Shown piece by piece: positions 42,801 through 52,946 of a DNA stretch of 64,000 nt. The stretch covers positions 2,256,109-2,320,108 of the forward strand of contig NC_030988.1 of NCBI RefSeq assembly GCF_000149955.1, read 5' to 3'. The notes under the pieces are model-generated. The model saw only the letters and a list, made by a program, of their open reading frames with translations. It was not told the DNA's origin and did no database searches. Source of the stretch: Fusarium oxysporum f. sp. lycopersici 4287. Its lineage: Eukaryota > Ascomycota > Sordariomycetes > Hypocreales > Nectriaceae. Position 1 is the first letter of the stretch. Each line of letters opens with the position of its first letter. A program made the translations under genes and the position numbers.

Positions 42801-44486
42801 TCATGTCCGGTGACGGCGGTTGTAACTCTCTGCAAAAACACCCTCTGAAAGCTCTTCCATCTCATAATTTTCCCTCTGGATCTTTTCCCAATCAAGGAGG
42901 CGGGTCGAAACGTCAACGGTTTCAGGCCCAATTTCTTCGTGAGGACCATACAGCATCAAGCGCTCTAGTGTCGAGACTTCGGCCGCTGCGGATTCGTCGT
43001 AAATCATTTCATAGTCCCAGGGCTGGTCAAGCGTGAAATCACACTGAATAATAGAAGCTCTCTCGCTCACGGGGGTTACACCTTCGGCAGAGCTTCTAGA
43101 GGTAAATGGATAGTCACTGTGATTAGATGGGGCAATGACCCTGTAAGCGACACAATCCGTATGAGCCGTAAGCCAGGCGACATAAGGCTTCAAAGATATG
43201 GAAAAGAGCTCCGTTGCACGATTCCGATCAGGATAGCCACCCAGAATAAAGGAGTACGATTCGGAAGGCAGTCCTTCTTTCAAGGCCTCCAAGGTATGCA
43301 TAATAAAGCCGGTAAAGGTACTCCCGATAGTCCTAGGCATAATTTGAGGTAGCTCCGGAGTATCGTCATAAACCTGACGGGGACCTTCAACATCAAACAT
43401 AACGCCCTGGATTCTGATCTCATCGCCTTTGGCAAGGACATTTCGCCAAAGGTTTATACGGTGCTCAACATGGAGCTTCGGATTCTCTCGACAATATGGA
43501 ATCATGCCTATGATATGGGACTCGGGAAAGGCAGCCGCATATCTGTCTTCCTTAAGTATAAGCTTAGATATCAAGAGGCGCTGTTGGTGAGAAAGTTGTC
43601 CGAGAAATCTGATTGCCTGAGCAGCGGCTGAGAACCAAGACTTCCGTTTGTATCGGTATTTTGGGCCAGTGTAGCCTGGAATGTCAAATCCCAACTCATA
43701 CCACGCATCTGCTCGCTCCCAATACTTGGTCATTTGCATTAGATCTACCATGCTTTTGACTTCAGACCGAGTGGGCATAGCCCATGGATCAAATCCCAGA
43801 CCGAAGAACTCAGCAATTGAATGTGAATCGTTCCATCCCGGCAAGATTTCTTCAATGGCCTGTGAAAACTCTGTGGGGTGCTTCTCTGCAAGTTGTCGCA
43901 ATAGGTAGGTCCTTGTTCGTTTGAGGGAGACTGTGTTATCATCTAGTCGCAGTCTCATATTAGGTACCCCGACTCTGAATCCTTCACCATACCTGTACTC
44001 CCGTGCTTCAGCAATGATGCGTGCGTCCACATAAATGTGAGGCAGTTGGCTCTCACGATCGATGAACTCTTCTACTTCTTCCCTTACGATTGGTATGTAT
44101 TGGGAATACTCAGAACTGGGGTCCTCGTACATGTCGGGCGTCAAAAGTCGCCTGAGACGAAGGACCATGCCACGTAGGAGTTCGAGATGATAATGGGCCA
44201 TGTGTTTGAGTGTAGAAGCCTGTTTCCTCCAATCCGGCCTGTAAATAGTCGAAAAGGTGATTGTGTTGAGAGTGAAAGGGAAATGTCGAGTCTCGCAGGC
44301 GATCAAGCGACATGCCAACCGAAGCGACATGCTAGCTGCTTGGCCACTGGCCTGAACCAGCTTATCGCCATCTGAGATATAGCCACCATCTGCCTTGAAG
44401 TAGTAGAAATAAATTTGTTCGCGCAGTTCCAAGGGAAGGCCCAGAAGGCTTGTCCTTGGAACGACGTGAGAAGCCTGAGTAGACAT
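42801..44486 (-). CDS. F-box-like fungal protein, intact
   Basis: ATG 44486, 561 residues, no intron needed and no internal stop. Residues ~12-30 read TSLLGLPLELREQIYFYYF, an F-box-like or 2EXR-like start found in many fungal proteins of unknown role; the F-box would bind Skp1 in an SCF ubiquitin ligase. The rest is a large helical/mixed domain with no motif I can name, ending in an acidic tail (YEMEELSEGVF). It sits between a Tc1 element and a LINE and has stayed intact, which suggests selection or recent arrival. No signal peptide or membrane helix. Confidence 0.7.
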   Translation of the reverse strand: MSTQASHVVPRTSLLGLPLELREQIYFYYFKADGGYISDGDKLVQASGQAASMSLRLACRLIACETRHFPFTLNTITFSTIYRPDWRKQASTLKHMAHYHLELLRGMVLRLRRLLTPDMYEDPSSEYSQYIPIVREEVEEFIDRESQLPHIYVDARIIAEAREYRYGEGFRVGVPNMRLRLDDNTVSLKRTRTYLLRQLAEKHPTEFSQAIEEILPGWNDSHSIAEFFGLGFDPWAMPTRSEVKSMVDLMQMTKYWERADAWYELGFDIPGYTGPKYRYKRKSWFSAAAQAIRFLGQLSHQQRLLISKLILKEDRYAAAFPESHIIGMIPYCRENPKLHVEHRINLWRNVLAKGDEIRIQGVMFDVEGPRQVYDDTPELPQIMPRTIGSTFTGFIMHTLEALKEGLPSESYSFILGGYPDRNRATELFSISLKPYVAWLTAHTDCVAYRVIAPSNHSDYPFTSRSSAEGVTPVSERASIIQCDFTLDQPWDYEMIYDESAAAEVSTLERLMLYGPHEEIGPETVDVSTRLLDWEKIQRENYEMEELSEGVFAESYNRRHRT

Positions 44487-45045
44487 TGTGTTGGGGCCGG
44501 GGACAGGTCTGTAATGGTCTGGTATGGAATGAGACTTGTTCCGTCTGCTGTGGATCTGGAGAAACGGATTTGGGGTAGAGAGGCGGGGGAGCTTCTATTT
44601 ATAGCCTAGCATACTGAATGATGACTCACAGCCAGCGGCGGCGGGAGAACAGACTCAGCGACCATGAAACTTTACTCACATCACACGCAAACTCAAATCA
44701 GGGACAGAAAGGTACTATGCTAGGGTATCATATTTAACGAGGTAGGGGCGCGCGATTTGCATCAGCTTATGGCCATCATCGACTCTAAATAACACTTCTC
44801 AAAACACACTTCAGGCAGCATACCAACTGCCTACACAATTGCCCAAGATAAGTGTCGCAGGCCGGGCATGGTCTCAACGAGCCTCAGGAACAACAGCCCT
44901 TAGTAATCAAGCTGGGTGATTTAAAGTAAAACCTGTGGGATGGAATACCCCACACAGATAGATGTACAATCTTTACAATCTTTAACGTTGTGGAGGCAGC
45001 CGTTTGGAAAATCAAGCGGGGCGCGACGCGACGCGAAACGGCGCG

Positions 45046-46434
45046 ATGGACGCGGTTGCGGACAGCATCGTTGTGACCTCTGAGGACGCCTGCCCTCGGG
45101 ATTCCAGCATGCGCAAATCAGACCGGCCACGAAAGCTAACAGCGAAAGGAATGGAGAACTTGTCTGGTAATGTTGGGATAGTAATGCAAGCCCTGATTCG
45201 CGAAGTACGCGACGAAACAATGAAACAGATGGCGAAGGCGCAGCAGGAAACCGTGAAGGAAATCACGACTTCTCACCAGAGAATCATTGAAACTCTGTGG
45301 AATGCCTGGAAAAAGGAGCAACAGGCGCTCAAGCAAATGATCGAAGGCCAGGAGAAAGCGATTAGGCAGCTGCAACAGGATATTCAAGGCATTCAGGCGC
45401 AAGCCGCACAGGAACGAAAGCTGATGCAGGAATAGGTTGACGAACTCAAACGAATGCAGCAGCACGCCCCATGCGATATCGAGCCCCTGCAAGTGCAGGC
45501 TTCCGAAGAGCTCAAACGCATCCATGAGAAATTAGACATCACGGCGCAGCACGCCGTAGCCGGCTCCGCCCGGACGAACCCCAGGCAGTCATTTGCAGAC
45601 ATAGCTCGTATGTCGCCAACAGAGGGGCAGAATGGCGGCGTTAGAGGCCCCGAGGTGGTGTCATCACCTACGCCGCCGCTTTCATCCCCTGGAGAGGATC
45701 TGTTCTGCATGATAGACATCTCCGGAGTGGGCGACGATGACAGAAACAAGGCGCAGATCGGAGAGGTCCGACAGGCTATCGAAGCCGCTGTGAGGACAAA
45801 AAAGGAGGGCGAGAGATGGAGATGCGCAGCGGTGGTTAGAGGGGCTAGGAACGCCAACATCATCAAGGTAATCTGTAGAAACGTGGCGGAACTTCACATG
45901 GTTCGACAAGCAGTGTTGGAAACAAATATACCGGGGGCAAAGCTCCTGAGAGAGCGGCTGTACCCGGTCAAGATCAATGGGGCTAACCGGTCGGCGGTCC
46001 TGGACTCGAACCACAACCTTCTTCCCGGCGTTGCTGAAGTACTCGGCCAAGAGAACGAAGTGACGATTGCTAGGATGAGCTGGCTTAGCGATAAGGGAAA
46101 CGGCAAGGCATACGGATCGATGGTGATTTACGTGACGAAAGAAAGCGATGCAAGACGGCTCTTGGAAGACAAATACTTTCACCTCGCAGGCGAATCGGCG
46201 AGAACTAGCATGTTCGAGCCTAGAGCCGAGGTGGTGCAATGCTACAATTGCTGGGGGCTAGGCCACAAGGCATTCGTCTGCAAAGAAGCGCAGAGATGCG
46301 GCAGATGTGCGGAGCGAGGACATCACCATGGACAATGCGAATCAGCAGAGCCAGTGTGCGTGTCATGCGGAGGACGGCACGAATCATTCCGTCGAGCATG
46401 TCGATTGCGTCAAATGCGAGGAGATGAGCACTAG
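45046..46434 (+). pseudogene. LINE-A ORF1 (nucleocapsid-like, three zinc knuckles), one stop
   Basis: First ATG 45046 (MDAVADSIVV). Residues ~50-130 are a coiled coil (VRDETMKQMAKAQQETVKEI). A TAG at 45433-45435 interrupts it, in frame with the rest (VDELKRMQQHAPCD); CAG to TAG is likely. Then a linker, a folded region (FCMIDISGVGDDD ... SNHNLLPGVAEVLGQENEV), and three knuckles: CYNCWGLGHKAFVC, CGRCAERGHHHGQC, CVSCGGRHESFRRAC. Binds LINE RNA in the nucleoprotein particle. Its stop TAG (46432-46434) overlaps the ORF2 start by 11 bases. Confidence 0.8.
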
Positions 46435-49400
46435 GCTACAAGTGTACCAACTGAACGTGCGTAAGAACGATAAGGTGCATCTGAGCATGATGAATGACAA
46501 AGAACTTGAGGACTATGTAGCGCTGGCGGTGGCAGAGCCATGGGCATGCACAATCGAGGGACAGGTGATGACGGTGCCTAATCACCACAGCAACTGGACG
46601 AAGATGATCCCCACCAAGACGCGTGAGCCGCGTGTGTCGCGATGGCCGATCCGCAGCATGCTCTGGGTACGGAGGGACTTGGAGGCAGAGCAGGTCCCGA
46701 TACCGTCACCAGACCTGACGGCAGCGATCGTCAGGTTCCCTGAGCGTGACGTGCTGGTTGTGTCGGTATATATAGAGGGGAGAAACGAGCAGGCACTCGA
46801 AGCGGCGATGGGACAGCTGCACACGGCGATTGCAAAATTCCGCAATGGGTCCGGCAGAAGAACTGACGTGATCTTGGTAGGGGATTTCAATCGTCATGAC
46901 ACACTATGGGGAGGTGATGAAGTGACGGGAAGGAGGCAAGGCGAAGCTGGACCGATCATAGAGCTGATGGGAGAACATGGCCTTCACGGCCTGCTGCCCC
47001 GAGGCACGAAAACGTGGGAAGGCCCAGGGGGTATAGCGAGCACGATTGACCTGGTGCTGGCATCAACGGAGCTGGCAGACGAGATGACGAGCTGTGGGAT
47101 ACATCCAACAGAGCATGGATCGGACCATCGGGCGATCCGAACGGAGTTTGACACAACACCGCCGGAACGAACGCCCAGCGACAGACTGCTATTCAAAAAT
47201 GCACCTTGGTTAGAGATCAAGGAGAGGGTGAGGACGAAACTGGAAGCGTTGCCGTTTGGCGGCACAGTGCAGGCTCAGACGGACAGGCTAATGTCGGTGG
47301 TGCTGGACGCGATCAACGACCTGGTCCCACGGGTCAAGCCGTCGCCTTATGCCAAGAGGTGGTGGACGACGGACCTGACCCGACTGCGGCGGATGTACAC
47401 ATATTGGCGCAACCAGGCAAGGGCATGCCGGCGACGAGGACGAGAGGCAGCAGACCTAGAGCAAAAGGCCAGAGAAGCGGCACAGGAATACCACGACGCG
47501 ATCAGGAGGCAGAAAAAGGCACACTGGGACAGCTTTCTCGAAGACGGAGCCAACATCTGGCAATCAGCCAAGTACCTCTCGCCTGGAGGCGAAGCAATGG
47601 GTGATAAAATACCTCCTCTAAAGAGAAGAGATGGAACGACGACGAGCGACAAGGCAGAACAGGCAGAGGAGCTTCTCAGCGTCTTCTTCCCCCCTCTGCC
47701 GGCTGTGATCGAGGATGAAGAGCGCCGGCCGGCGCAGCGAGAAGTAGCGATGCCAGAGTTGACGCTAGAGGAGGTGGAAGAGAAGGTGATGGCGGCCAAG
47801 GCATGGAAAGCCCCAGGCGAAGATGGACTGCAGGCGATGGTGTGGAAGCAGCTCTGGCCAGTAGTGGGAGAGCGGGTGTTGCATCTGTTTCGGACATCCC
47901 TGAGAGACGGAGAGCTGCCGGTCCAGTGGAGGAGCGCGAAAATCATCCCGCTCAAGAAGCCAGGCAAGGACAACTACAAGGTAGCCAAGTCATGGGAGAC
48001 CGATCTCACTTCTATCGACTTCTGGGCAAGATTCTAGAGGCAGTCATGGCGGGACCGGATCTCGTACGCGGAAGAGACATTCGGACTGCTACCCACCAAC
48101 CCATTTCGGCGGAAGGAAGCAACGATCGGCCAACCAGGCTCTCCTGCTCCTTCAGGAGCACATCTACAAAGCGTGGCGCAACCGGAAGGTGCTCAGCCTG
48201 ATAAGCTTCGACGTGATGAGAGCATACAACGGGGTATTCAAGGATCGATTACTGCAGAGACTGGAAGCCAGAGGCATCCCCAAGGGGGTAGTAAAGTGGA
48301 TCGACGCTTTCTGCTCCAATCGATCCGCGACGATCGTGGTAAACGGCTACACCTCTGGGCGACGGGATCTGCCACAGGCTGGGCTTCCGCAAGGGTCGCC
48401 GCTGTCACCGGTGCTGTTCCTTTTCTTCAACGCAGACCTCGTGCAATGCAAGATCGATGCAAAAGGTGGATCGATCGCCTTTATCGATGACTATTCAGCC
48501 TGGGTGACGGGTCCGACAGCAGAAGCCAACCGAGTAGGCATCCAGGCCGTCATCGACAGAGCACTGGAGTGGGAAAGACGAAGCGGGGCGACATTTGAGG
48601 AGGACAAGACAGTCATCATACACTTCACGCGCCATCACGAACGCACCGATGAAAGCCCGTATACGATCAAAGGCCAGGCGATCATCCCAAAGAAAAGTGG
48701 CAAGATACTAGGACTGGTGATGGACTCGGAGTTGCGGTATGAGGAACACGTAAAGGAAGCAGCTACACGGGGACTTCGGGCGGCCATGTGTCTACGAAGG
48801 ACTGAAGATGTTGACGCCCCGGACGGCGAGACAGTTGTTTGTAGCAACGGTGGCCCCGACGATACTACGCTTCGAACGTTTGGTCCCACCGACGCGGGTG
48901 GAGGGAGACCAGGTGGCTGAACGAGGCACAGAAAATGGGTGTGCAAGCCATCACAGGAGCCTTCAAGACGGTTTCGATGGCAGTGGCGGAAGCTGAAGCT
49001 GGTATTCTACCCATCGGTGAACGCCACGCGCAGGCCGGCACACGGCTCTACGTCAACATGCAAACACTGCCGAAGGCGCACCCGCTGGCGACACTTAGGG
49101 TGAGGGAGACACGGAGGTATATGTCGCCGTTGACGAAACTAGCACTCGCCCACGATGGCGCAATAGAACGGATGGAAACGATCGAGCCGTATGCACTACC
49201 ACCGTGGCATAGACACATGGTGGTGGAGTACGATTCAGACAAGGAGGCAGCGGCATATGTAGATACAGGTGACGACGTGACCGAGACCAGCAACATGAGA
49301 CAAGTGCTCATCGCAACGAGCGCCTCTGCGAGAAACGGGACTAGTCGGCATAGGTGGCATTGTGCGCAACACCGCCAGCGGAGGAGCGAATGATAATATT

Positions 49401-49470
49401 GTAGCAAAGTACTCCGCCACTCTTGGCCCGAGAGACGAGCAAAACGCATACATGTCGTGGGCCCTATGAG
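46424..49470 (+). pseudogene. LINE-A ORF2: endonuclease and reverse transcriptase, frameshifted
   Basis: ATG 46424 (MSTRLQVYQLNVRKND). Residues 1-250: APE-type endonuclease with ILVGDFNRHDTLWGG, STIDLVLAS and HGSDHRAIR. Then a linker to the RT: VMAAKAWKAPGEDGLQAMVW, SFDVMRAYNGVF (motif A Asp), AGLPQGSPLSPVLFLFF and FIDDYSAWV (active-site DD). Frameshifts occur around 48000, between 48040 and 48190, and near 48820-48930; RNase-H-like IATSASARNG follows and the frame breaks once more near 49340. ORF2 would nick the target DNA and copy the RNA there. Collinear with 29751-31538 from the RT onward. Confidence 0.8.
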
Positions 49471-49492
49471 GCGTATCCTCCCTGGCGGAATA

Positions 49493-49512
49493 AATTCATT
49501 CATTCATTCATA
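49493..49512 (+). repeat. (ATTC)n LINE 3' tail
   Basis: Four ATTC units close the LINE. Equivalent tails: (TAC)n at 32116 and, inverted, GAATGAATG at 52389-52397. Confidence 0.8.
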
Positions 49513-50603
49513 AGAGATAACTTGAGACAAAAATCAGCATATTTTTGCTGCTGCTCAACACATTTTACTTTAACTCTTTAAGCACGCTCAGTGCGACACC
49601 AAGTTTTGGGCAGCCAATCAAATAACGTGTGTGACTGTACCCTCATGCATCATCAGATCACGAAGTAAAGGGGGGGAATTTTACTCACGGCAATATCCGC
49701 TGAACTAACACCACTAGCTCTGATACACCGGCTTCTAAACTGGTGATATCGAAAAGTAGGTTCATTTAGTCCACGGGTAAGATGTATGTAGAAGGGGCTA
49801 TGATAGCAGTGACACGTAGTGCGGGCAATTTGCTAGTCAGCAACAAACAAAAGTATCGTCATATTTCTCGCACTAACCTTCTCGACAGGATGTAAAGCCC
49901 GATGGTAAATTTTGGGTGTTGAACTTATGCATAAAGCTAACCGAGGTCTGATAAATATCGGTTGTACGGCAAACAAGGTGAGCCGCGAATGCAGCCATTT
50001 CTGCTGAAACATGTGGCGCATCCAACACCATGACACTGTCTCTAAAAATTCCCTGTCCAGTCTATGATTAATTTCAAGGCCGCGTAAGTCTTTCCCTCTA
50101 GCATACCACCAAGAGGCTCAAAATGGAGCAACTTCCGATCATTGACGCCAAGACTGGGGGATCTCTTGGCAACGATCTCTGTGCATGGGCATGATCCGAC
50201 CCTAAAATGCTCCTACTGTAGTAGTCGGCCGCCATTTTAGGTGATTGAATATTTTGGGATAAAGGGAGGGCTGACGTACTTTCGGCTGGAAGTGCAGCCA
50301 CCCGACATTCTGGAAAGGCGTAAGCATAATTACATGACTTGTGATTGGCGCAAAGAACCCGGAGGTTTTAGATCAGGGCTATTTTTGCAGTGGCTTTTGA
50401 GGAGGATTACGTATGCTAACTGTTGGTTAGTCAAATTGGCCAGAAAAATGAAGCTTAAAGAGCGTTAAATCCAAAAGGAGTTTCATGATGGTCTATCGAG
50501 TATCTTTAGAACGCTCTACTCGAGTATCAGCACAGTATACCTTCTCAACACATTAGTCACTCATTGCCACAATTAGCCGTTGAGACATTCATGATCCATT
50601 GAC
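49513..50603. other. no recognised gene
   Basis: 1.1 kb between the LINE and the cytochrome gene. Only short frames. The last ~200 bp serve as the promoter side of the next gene; no clear TATA or CAAT arrangement was singled out. Confidence 0.4.
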
Positions 50604-51899
50604 ATGAAGCTCACCCCGACAAAAGCCATTGTTGGCGCTCTAGCGCTAAGTAAGACCCCCTGACTGCTCAAAAAATGCAGCATTAGGCAGGATCTCATAA
50701 ACCTTCTTATCTAGTCGCTGGAAAGACATCAGCATCTCCAGTGTCCTACTGCGATGGAGATTCTAGCAAGATTTGTTACAGCTGGGGCGTGCCATCTTCA
50801 ACAGCCTCGTCAAGCTCTGACACGTTATTCCTACGACTCGAAGCTCCCACCGATTACCAATGGATCGCCCTCGGAACCGGAGACCGCATGAGCGGCTCTA
50901 CAATGTTCGTCGTTTATCAAGACGGTTCTGGGAATGTTACCTTGAGCACGAGAAAGGGGCATGGCCATAATATGCCTGAGTATAGCCGCATGAGTTCTGT
51001 CAAGCTTCTTGAAGGAAGCGGCGTCTCGAATAAAACGATGGTGGCAAATATAGAATGTGGTGACCTAGGTACTTTGGACTTGAAAGGGTCTAGTGACTGG
51101 ATCAGTGCTTGGAGGACTGGTAGTCCTTTGGACACGACCGATGTCAGTGCTGACTTCGACGAGCACGACGGCACCGACGGTTTCTCAGTCGACCTTTCAA
51201 AAGCATTCATAACTTCGAACAACAACCCTTTTACCAACAAGTCGAATACTCAGCCTAGCTCAGGCTCCAGCAACGACGCTGTTGCCGGTGGCGGTGGTGG
51301 TGAGGACCATACTGGCACGATTCATGGTGTCATTATGTCCGTCGTTTTCCTACTAGGATTTCCCATCGGTTCCCTATTGATGCCGTTGCTGGGGAAGTGG
51401 CTTGTTCATGCTTCATGGCAGATAATTATGTTTATCGGCATGTGGGCTGGCTTTGGTGTCGGCAAGATTGCTGCCGACCGCGGCGGAGACGTATGTATTC
51501 CAACAATTGTTCTTTGAACGACAATACTTGCTAACTCGTGTTTAGTGGTTCACCGAACCTCATGTCCAGCTCGGCACCATTGTATGCATCCTCATGATTA
51601 TACAGCCAATCCTAGGATGGTGGCATCACAAGAACTACCTCAGATACGAACGACGAACCGCCGTTAGCCACGCCCATCTCTGGTACGGCCGGGCTTTGAT
51701 GATAATTGGGATCGTTAATGGTGGGATTGGTCTGCAGTTATCAGGTGCTTCTACGGGTCTGATCATTGCCTATGCTGTTGTCAGTATCATTGTATTTGCA
51801 ATGTATACTGCGGGTTCTGTTCGCAAGATGATTAGAATGCGGAGGAAGGAAAGCCGTCTGATGTCTGATGTTTCTAGTAGCGCACTAGAGCTGACGTAA
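50604..51899 (+). CDS. secretory-pathway CDH-type cytochrome domain fused to cytochrome b561 membrane domain
   Basis: Three exons: 50604-50649, 50715-51490, 51546-51899; introns of 65 and 55 bp with GTAAG/CTAG and GTATG/TTTAG borders; 391 residues. Residues 1-24 form a signal peptide (LTPTKAIVGALALIAG). Residues ~25-190 are a DOMON/cellobiose-dehydrogenase-type cytochrome domain (SYCDGDSSKICYSWGVPSS, YQWIALGTGDRMSGSTMFVV) that would bind haem b on the outer or lumenal side. A Ser/Gly-rich linker leads to five or so membrane helices with the paired His of b561 proteins (HTGTIHGVI, LVHASWQ, PHVQLGTIV, SHAHLWYGR). Likely moves electrons across the membrane (ferric- or quinone-type reductase); substrate unknown. 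Intact host gene. Confidence 0.85.
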
Positions 51900-52382
51900 T
51901 TTGTGTTGAAGGAGTCGTGGTTGAGACTTGGGAGTTATGGGCTTGACGAAAGAACTAGCGAATAATCTAGAATAGACGGGCCGAACATAATATTCGCTCC
52001 TATGCACTTTTACCAGTCTACAGTCACCACTGGGTGGAATGTCATGCACCTCAGCGAAAGGATCATCGCACGCATCATCCATTCTCATGAACTCAATCGT
52101 CCCCTGAAGGTCCTTCGCATAAGTCGCGCCATAAATCTCTTCAATAAAGGCGAAGATTAGATCCAAGCCAGAAGTAACCTGCCCCAGCCTTGTTAGCATA
52201 TCCATTATGTCAAAAGCTCTAGAGGGGAATACTCACACCCGACGATGTCCACACGTTTCCATCGACATTCCATCTTGCTGACGAAACCCACTTGACATCC
52301 GGTCCCATCGCTGTAACTGTCTTCCAAGCTTTCTTATTGGTCGTTGCCCGTTGCCCGTTTCCCATCCAATACCCCAGCCCTA
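51885..52382 (-). pseudogene. DJ-1/PfpI-like gene, 3' half only
   Basis: From 52382: [40 protein letters not shown], intron 52179-52236 (GTGAGT ... GGGGCAG, 58 bp), then VTSGLDLIFAFIEEIYG and FMRMDDACDDPFAEVHDIPP. This is the second half of fungal DJ-1/PfpI (class I glutamine amidotransferase-like) proteins, with the conserved A-R-W-x-V-D-G and S-G-V-T-S-G-L-D blocks after the nucleophile elbow. The first half, with the catalytic Cys, is missing: at 52385 the sequence turns into the tail of a retroelement in the same orientation. Dead by truncation. The 3' end overlaps the last bases of the convergent b561 gene. Confidence 0.7.
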
Positions 52383-52387
52383 AACGA

Positions 52388-52613
52388 AATGAATGAAGTT
52401 ATTACGCCCGGGAGGATACGCCTCATAGGGCCATCTCGTTACATTGTTCTCCCCACATTTTACCCTTAACATCCTTAACCTCTCCAGTCCTTACACCTTG
52501 CCACTTTTCCCAGCCTCGCTTGTCCCTGTGACAGTCCTGCTTGAAGGTCAAATTCTCCAAGTGTTCAGCGTCCCATCTTCAGCAGCTGAAGCCTGGTCTG
52601 TCTACCAGAGGCT
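52388..52613 (-). mobile_element. short retroelement ending in the LINE-A tail, inverted
   Basis: On the minus strand it reads ...CTTCAGCTGCTGAAGATGGG, GAACACTTGGAGAA ... GGCCCTATGAGGCGTATCC, TCCCGGGCGTAATAACTTCA, CATTC. It is the relative of 31850-32133 and shares its last ~45 bp with the LINE end at 49457-49512. The tail lies against the DJ-1-like fragment. The other side is cut by the hAT at 52633. Confidence 0.6.
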
Positions 52614-52946
52614 GTGCTGTGCAGCGCTCATCCAGGCTGGCGATCCATTCCACGTCCACTGTCCACGTATCCATGGCGTGGAAATGGATGGTCCGTGCAT
52701 CCATTTTCATCCACTCCATGGAGCTGCCGTTACATAATCCATCCATCCACGCCAGGGCTCCGTGGAATGGTTAGGTGGAAATGGAAGCAGGGGTATGGAC
52801 TGGTAGGGGGTTCCTAGCCTAGTCCCCAGAATACCCTGTAATTCAGGGAGGACTAACTTGGTCATGGTCGGTAGAGATCGCAAGTACCTATATACCAGGC
52901 ATTTTCACATACAAATTAAGGTATCTTTAAACAGAACATAACAGCC

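Larger units (their letters stand above)
44850..49512 (+). mobile_element. LINE-A, near full length (Tad-like non-LTR retrotransposon)
   Basis: Leader from about 44850, ORF1 45046-46434, ORF2 from 46424, and a 3' end GGGCCCTATGAGGCGTATCC ... GGAATAAATTCATTCATTC (four ATTC units, 49493-49512) with no poly-A. About 4.7 kb. The end of the RNase H region and C-terminal zinc motif are missing: after DEQNAYM the sequence jumps straight into the 3' tail. Gene order and the CCHC knuckles place it in the Tad1 clade of filamentous fungi. Confidence 0.85.
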
